This document shows positions 59,004-64,000 of a stretch of DNA of 64,000 nucleotides, one piece after another. Below the pieces are notes generated by a model, which was not told where the DNA came from, ran no database searches, and saw nothing but the letters and a program-made list of their open reading frames with translations. Positions within the stretch are counted from its first letter, which is position 1. Each line of letters starts with the position of its first letter. This DNA comes from Mercurialis annua (lineage: Eukaryota; Streptophyta; Magnoliopsida; Malpighiales; Euphorbiaceae), in assembly GCF_937616625.2 (NCBI RefSeq), contig NC_065570.1, positions 45,685,665 through 45,749,664 on the forward strand. The letters run 5' to 3'. A program made the position numbers and the translations under genes.

Positions 59004-59911
59004 TGTAATATCCCGTATTTTTCTTTTATTATTTTCATTTTACTTTTAAATTTTTATTTTAATTTTTACATTCCGTCGAGTTTTAGGTAATTTATTATTA
59101 TTATAATTAAATATTTTTATTTAGTTTTATTTAATTTTATTTAATTTCTTCGTTGATTGGGTCGTGATTCAATTCGTGTTAGGTTTGTATTATTGAATTT
59201 GGCCTATGCATATTATTTATGCAAAAAAAGAAAAACATGTATACATTGCCATGCATTCCTTTATTATTTTTCCTTTCCACATATTGTTTCCCATCCTTTA
59301 TGGCTTTATTAATTGGGCTATTCATAAATTGGGCTACTTCTTTTATAAATTGTGCGTGTTTCAATATTAGAATTGTTATCAACCTCTGCTCTTATAAATT
59401 TCAATTTTTCAATGTAGACTAGTTATTTCCATATTTTTAGGTCTTTTAAATACCGATTAAACCCTAATTCATACATCATACTCTTTAAACTCTAGCCGTC
59501 ATTCTCTGTGATTTCTTATGCAAATCATCAACCAAAGTCTTGTGTTCATCAGTTAATTTTGTTCTTCGTTTCCTCTATTTTAGCTGAAATCGATGCTTCC
59601 GTATTCTTAATCGTTCTCTTTCGTTTTAGCCTCTACAATTCCCAAGGTGCGTAATTAATCTCGTTACAATCGTCGTCGTCTTACCGTTTTCGTTTGTTCT
59701 TAACTGTGAAACTTATGTTCTTACTGTCGTTTCTATTATTCTTGTTGCTTATGTGTTTTGGGGTTTTAAAGACTATAATTATTTGGGTTTTAGTTGTTGA
59801 TTTTCATAACTTCTTGGCTTGTGATTTGTGTTTTGGTTTGGTGTGTTCTTCGTTTAGTTTTGTTCGGTTTCTTGATATCATCATTGCCATGTTGTTATTT
59901 ATCAAAGGAAT
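59004..59911 (+). mobile_element. Start of another Ty3 LTR, interrupted
   Basis: It begins TGTAATATCCCG and tracks the family at 49499 (for example GTGCGTAATTAATCTCG near 59645 against GTACGTAATCAAAGTCG near 50045, and the CGTCGTC that follows), but is more diverged and shortened. It is cut at 59911 by the next element and continues outside the window. Reading frames at 59219 and 59694 show no domain. Confidence 0.7.
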
Positions 59912-61144
59912 TGTAATACCCCGTATTCTTATAAGCCACGTGTAAGGATTTTATTAGTCGGGAATACGTAAATTAAATTTAAGCGTAAATTTAATTTATA
60001 AGTATCCCTAAAAGTATATCGTAATAATAGAAGTTTAAAATTTAAATTGGGGATTTAAATTTTAATAAAGAGATATGAACGAGACTAATTGAATAAGAAA
60101 TACGACTGGAGTCGTAAGATAAAAATATATTAATAATTAATATATTAATATACCACTCTATTTGGAGAGTTTAATATTTCGGATAAAACCCCGAAATTAA
60201 AATGTCGAAACTCGGAAGTCTCGACGAGTTATTAACGAATATAAGTTAAGATATATATATATATAAATATAAATATATATATATAATAATAAATTAAAAA
60301 AAAAAAAGAAAGATAAGAAGATGTGAGGCGGTTAGAAGTGGAGGCTAAGTAAGGAAAAATATATCCTTTAGTCCTTGGATTCTTTACTTTAATTAGTTTT
60401 AGTTATAAACTAATTAAGTATTATTCGTTAGTCCAAATTAAAATAAAATAATATATAAGTCCCGAGCGAATAATTTTGGTGTCATTATTCGCGAAATAAT
60501 TTGACGAAGCTATCGTCAAAGTTTCATAGAATTTGGACGTAGAAAGTTTAATCAAGTGGGACTGATTTTGACCCAATAAATCTTCTGAGATTTATTGAAA
60601 ATAAAATATAAGTCGGATGAGAATATATTTTTATTCTTATTTTATTTTATTAGATTTTTGGGTAAAGTTTCACGAAATTCGAAAGTCGTTTCCGTTTAAG
60701 TTACGGACGACTATTTAAGAATTTGAGTTAAAGTGATAAGTTAACCATTATTATATATATATCAATTCACTTGATATGAAATGAACAGAAAGTTCATTTG
60801 CTTCATTTCAGAAGCAAAGGAGAGCTACTTGCTCTCTCCAGAGGTGACGAAGGTTAGGGTTTCGGCCCTAATCGACCGTTTCTCGATTCTAACCCCGTTT
60901 CTTCGACGATTACTCAAGTAATCGAGGTACTAATCCCGTATTAAACGTTTATTTTTAATATATTTCGATATATATCGAATATATATACGTTTATAAACGG
61001 TTACCGTATCGAATCGAACGTATACCTATTATTTTTACGTTCTGAATGCGAATATGGATATATTGGATTGTGTATACGTGTTAGGAGCGGAAAAATGAGG
61101 ATGAATCACGTCGGAATGCCCCGGGAATTGAGTTTCCCCGGGGC

Positions 61145-61330
61145 TGTGCACGTTGGTGCACGGACGTGCACATATGGTGCACGAACGTGCACCAATCTGG
61201 AGGTGCACGAACGTGCACCAAGGTGCACGAACGTGCACCATCCAGGGTGCACGACCGTGCACAATGGTGCACGATCGTGCACTAGCCAGGGGTGCACGGA
61301 CGTGCACCCAAGGTGCACGGACGTGCACCA
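61145..61330. repeat. Tandem palindromes GGTGCACGAACGTGCACC
   Basis: About eight palindromic units of 18-20 bases, with centres varying between GAAC, GGAC, GACC and GATC-type steps. Both strands give His/Arg/Ala/Cys-rich open frames purely because the repeat lacks stops. Confidence 0.88.
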
Positions 61331-62034
61331 GGCCGACGCCGAAGGGGGGATTCCTTTGGGGCTTTTTGCCTTATCCGTTTGACGTAGTTTCGTCGAACTA
61401 AAACGTTTAAAAACGATAACTTCTTTTGAAAGAAAGTGAAAAGAGTTTTTAAACCTAAGATAAAGACTTTTAAAATATGATTTTAAAAGTAAAAGTTAAA
61501 CGTTTAAAAAGGACTTTAAAAGAGTTAAAGTCGACGTTTAACCGGTTTAAAAGATTTAGCAAACGATGTTGCTAAATAATTAGTAGTCGACTGTGAATGG
61601 CTTTGGCAATCAAGTCGATGCTAGTAAATGATTTTAATTAGGTATTGTTATACCTAAAATGACTTCTAGAGTGAAGTCTAAACGTTTTCTCGAGGTGAAA
61701 ACGGTTTAAATGGTTTTTAAAGAGAAAGAGACCATACGTGCTATGTGTTATGTGAATTGATTGATTTGATTAAACCTAGGTTTCAGAACCTAGATGTTTA
61801 TAGCAGAAACAAATATTGATGTTTGTATTGTGTGTTTTGTATGTTTGATCCGACTAGCTATCCAGCAGTCAGACCAGGACTCAGGGAAGTCTATCACACA
61901 TACGGCGGTGCTAAGTAGTAACTTAGCAGTACTGTGAGTTTACGTGTTTACTTTTGAATATCAGTATTCAACTGTTTTAAATCCATAATCGCAATAGTAT
62001 AAACTAGCCAAGAGAGGTCCATTGGAACGAGCTA

Positions 62035-62066
62035 CCTATTGGGCGGCAATAGGGTTGCGTGATCAC
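62035..62066 (+). other. Conserved LTR hairpin, 59912 LTR copy
   Basis: Stem CCTATTG (62035-62041), loop GGCGG, stem CAATAGG (62047-62053), then GTGATCAC (62059-62066). About 1.2 kb before the LTR end, as in the 41288 LTR. Confidence 0.75.
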
Positions 62067-63232
62067 CAACACCGATTTCTAGATGTACTTCTGTCGAGGT
62101 ATAGAGGTATGTCTGTCGTGTAAGTCATTGGGAAAGTAGATGCCCTGACTTCACGGGTAAACCCTGAGACGACAGTAATACAGTTACGGTCGCGGGTCAA
62201 ACCGCGATGGCAGTATCATGATTACGGTCCAGGTACCAGAGATACAGAAGTGGACGGCAGTGACTCGGTTCACGGTCCTTATTCTGTTGTCTATAAGCTC
62301 GTGAGATGAGTGTGTCTGTTAGGACAATTGTGGACTAGGGTTTCATATGGATCGACATATTGGTAACATATTTTATATATATAACTGTTTTATATATATG
62401 ATGCGATTTTGGTATTTATCTGTAAACTGTCTACTCACTCGGAAATATTTATATTTCTGACCCCGTTGTTGTTATCCCATTTTCAGGAAATGAGCTTTGA
62501 GGTTAGTCGAGCTTCCATATCCCTTCTTCAGGAAAGCTCTTCTTTGGTAATGTACGTAGGATTTTGTACTCTTAGTATGCTGCAATAGTATAAGTGTAAT
62601 ATGTGCCAGCAGCCGTGCCACTAGTCCTCTGTTTAGATACTCTGATAGGATCTAGTGCACGTGTGTGTATCTTCTGTGTGGCTGCTTAATGGCATACTGT
62701 ATCTAGTTACCGAGTCGGCCTCGTGTGTTTTTGTGAGGGTCAAAAACAGTATGATTTATATACGCCGGCTATGTGTAACCGGTCCGCTGTGTATTTTAAT
62801 GTGTTTAATACCACCGTTGCGAGACGCAGAGGTGTCTGCATTATTTTATTAAACATATTAACAGTGGCGTGTGGATTGGAACAGGGCTGCCTAAATGTTA
62901 AGGCAAGCAAAAGATAAGTCCCTGGTTTCCAGTAATCACCACGCCAGGTTTTCAAAAGGAAGCGAGGGTTGAGATAACAAGGTTATCCAACCAGTACTTC
63001 TGAAAACCAGATTTCGCATATATGTGTAATTTCAGAAATGTGTTTGAGTTAAACGAGAAAAGTTTTAACGGCGTTTTCTGAAAACGGATCGTACGCGAGG
63101 TGCGATCATTTAACAATATTTGCGAAAAATTTCTAGAGGTTCTAGGCTTGCTACGGGTTTCGGAACAACCATTCCCATTCCCTAGCGCCGGTCGTGACTT
63201 GGATTAGGGTGGAATTCGGGTCGTGACAAACG

Positions 63233-63244
63233 TGGTATCAGAGC
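63233..63244 (+). promoter_or_regulatory. Primer-binding site (initiator-Met tRNA)
   Basis: TGGTATCAGAGC, four bases after the LTR, a full 12-base complement of the initiator-Met tRNA 3' end. Confidence 0.92.
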
Positions 63245-63780
63245 AACATTTTAAGTACTCGACCATCCGATGTACTGTTGCTGATACTGTTAAGTAAGAT
63301 GTGTTAGGATTGGTAAGGATTCTTAGTAGACTATTGCAGCAACATAGGATTCGAGTCATGTCTTGATATGTTTTCAGTTGTTGAAAACATTCAGCTATAA
63401 GTAGCAACTCGTATACGTCTGTAGAGTATATGTGATGTTTGATCAGGAACATATGAGATGTTCTTGTGTTTGAAACACGATACTAACAAGGGAACATGTG
63501 AGATGTTCCTGTGTTCGAGACGCTCTATTAGAGTAGTACGCAATGGTCAGATCAATTGACCAGTATTCAAGAAAGTTGATTCTGTTCGAATACAGAACGA
63601 GGCGAAGATTCCAGAAGAATCGTTTGTTCGAGAAAATAGTTAGATTTTCTCTGAACTATATGTGTGATTGCTATGTGTTTTATTTTATATGTGTTTATAA
63701 GGTGTTATCTGTTATATGAAAATGTATTTTTCTATAACTGTTATATCGGCTACTTGCGTTATGGCCACATGTGTTTCAGC

Positions 63781-63984
63781 ATGTCTGGGCCTAGTCGAGC
63801 TCAGCCGCATGTCGTGCCTGATAATCCATTAGAGGCTGAAGATTTTGCTTCAGTTTATAAGATGGATACAGACGATGATGCTATTGAATTAGAGGATCTG
63901 GAAAGATTAATGGGAAACATAAATTTTATTGACGATAGTATTGATTCAGTGTCTGAATCTACTGTTATATCAGCCTATATATAA
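63781..63984 (+). pseudogene. Start of gag, ending in a stop near the window edge
   Basis: The frame opens before 63664, but the ATG at 63781 (MSGPSRAQ) sits where gag begins and parallels MPGYRRAR at 46603. It is rich in Asp and Glu (MDTDDDAIELEDLERLM) and stops at 63982-63984. The stop after 67 codons suggests either a broken gag or that the true frame shifts beyond here; only 16 bases remain. The leader 63245-63780 has no gene. Confidence 0.5.
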
Positions 63985-64000
63985 GGTTTAGGCTGGGGGG

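Larger units (their letters stand above)
59912..63228 (+). repeat. 5' LTR of a Ty3 element running off the window
   Basis: 3,317 bp, TGTAATACCCCG to GGGTCGTGACA, followed by an exact initiator-Met primer site. It shares with the 41288 LTR the hairpin at 62035, a CTGACCCCGTTG stretch near 62459 and the 3' block TTGCTACGGGTTTCGGAAC, then CTAGCGCCGGTCG. The bases before it (GGAAT, 59907-59911) should be its target duplication, with the partner outside the window. Confidence 0.9.

Noticed and set aside
61035..61401. Several overlapping long frames on both strands (repeated VRAPW / CTNVH-type peptides)
   Set aside because: They are translations of the GGTGCACGAACGTGCACC palindrome array, which lacks stops in any frame. 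No start context or domain.
1..64000. A new multi-gene biological system
   Set aside because: Apart from transposon proteins there is no set of linked genes. The only candidates for new biology are the structured non-coding elements in the LTRs and the foldback element.

Overview
The window looks like AT-rich repeat DNA from a flowering plant, most likely a eudicot. The element families present (CACTA with tnp2/DUF4218/DUF4216-type transposase, BNR-type LINE with an RRM in ORF1, Tekay/Del-like and Tat/Ogre-like Ty3 elements, Helitrons ending in CTAG, Mutator-type MITEs) are those of angiosperm genomes. I see no convincing host gene. The only intact long coding region is one Ty1/copia polyprotein. 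The species cannot be fixed from the sequence.

Layout. 1-1866 is part of a reverse-strand LTR inserted in a CACTA transposase pseudogene (1867-5331). The CACTA element ends in a hairpin-rich terminus at 7264. 8171-19246 is a run of non-autonomous Helitron-like elements placed head to tail, carrying Mutator-type and hAT-like MITEs. 19247-20826 is a decayed Tat/Ogre-like Ty3 pol piece. 22201-22690 is a LINE 3' stump. About 24256-35700 is a near-complete LINE on the minus strand. Its ORF1 is split by a young, apparently intact copia element (29334-35285, 5-bp target duplication AGAGT) on the plus strand. 35700-40411 is an old Ty3 LTR holding a 2.4-kb foldback, Mutator-like element (36160-38557, 9-bp duplication CCACCATTT). 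Its internal region (40412-41287, then 56137-59003 with a broken gag) is split by a whole Tekay/Del-like, coding-poor Ty3 element (41288-56131, duplication CTTAT). That element's LTRs hold a CACTA fragment, a solo LTR (49499-52219, duplication TTATA) and a MITE (55625-56006, duplication TAAGTTTTA). 59004-59911 is another LTR start, broken by the 5' LTR of a further Ty3 element (59912-63228) whose primer site and gag start run to the window edge.

How the parts work together. The window records successive transposition, with insertions up to three levels deep dated by target duplications. The Ty3 elements with visible leaders share an initiator-Met tRNA primer site and LTR ends of TGTAATA(C/T)CCCG...GGGTCGTGACA or a close variant. 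The 41288 element has no visible pol, so it would depend on proteins from relatives. The copia element could in principle supply its own.

The most interesting signal I can support is a small hairpin in the Ty3 LTRs. A 7-bp stem, CCTATTG/CAATAGG in two LTR groups, becomes CCTAATG/CATTAGG in a third, so both arms change together. A neighbouring 8-bp palindrome changes the same way (GTGATCAC to GTGCGCAC). This suggests selection on a structure inside otherwise diverged LTRs.
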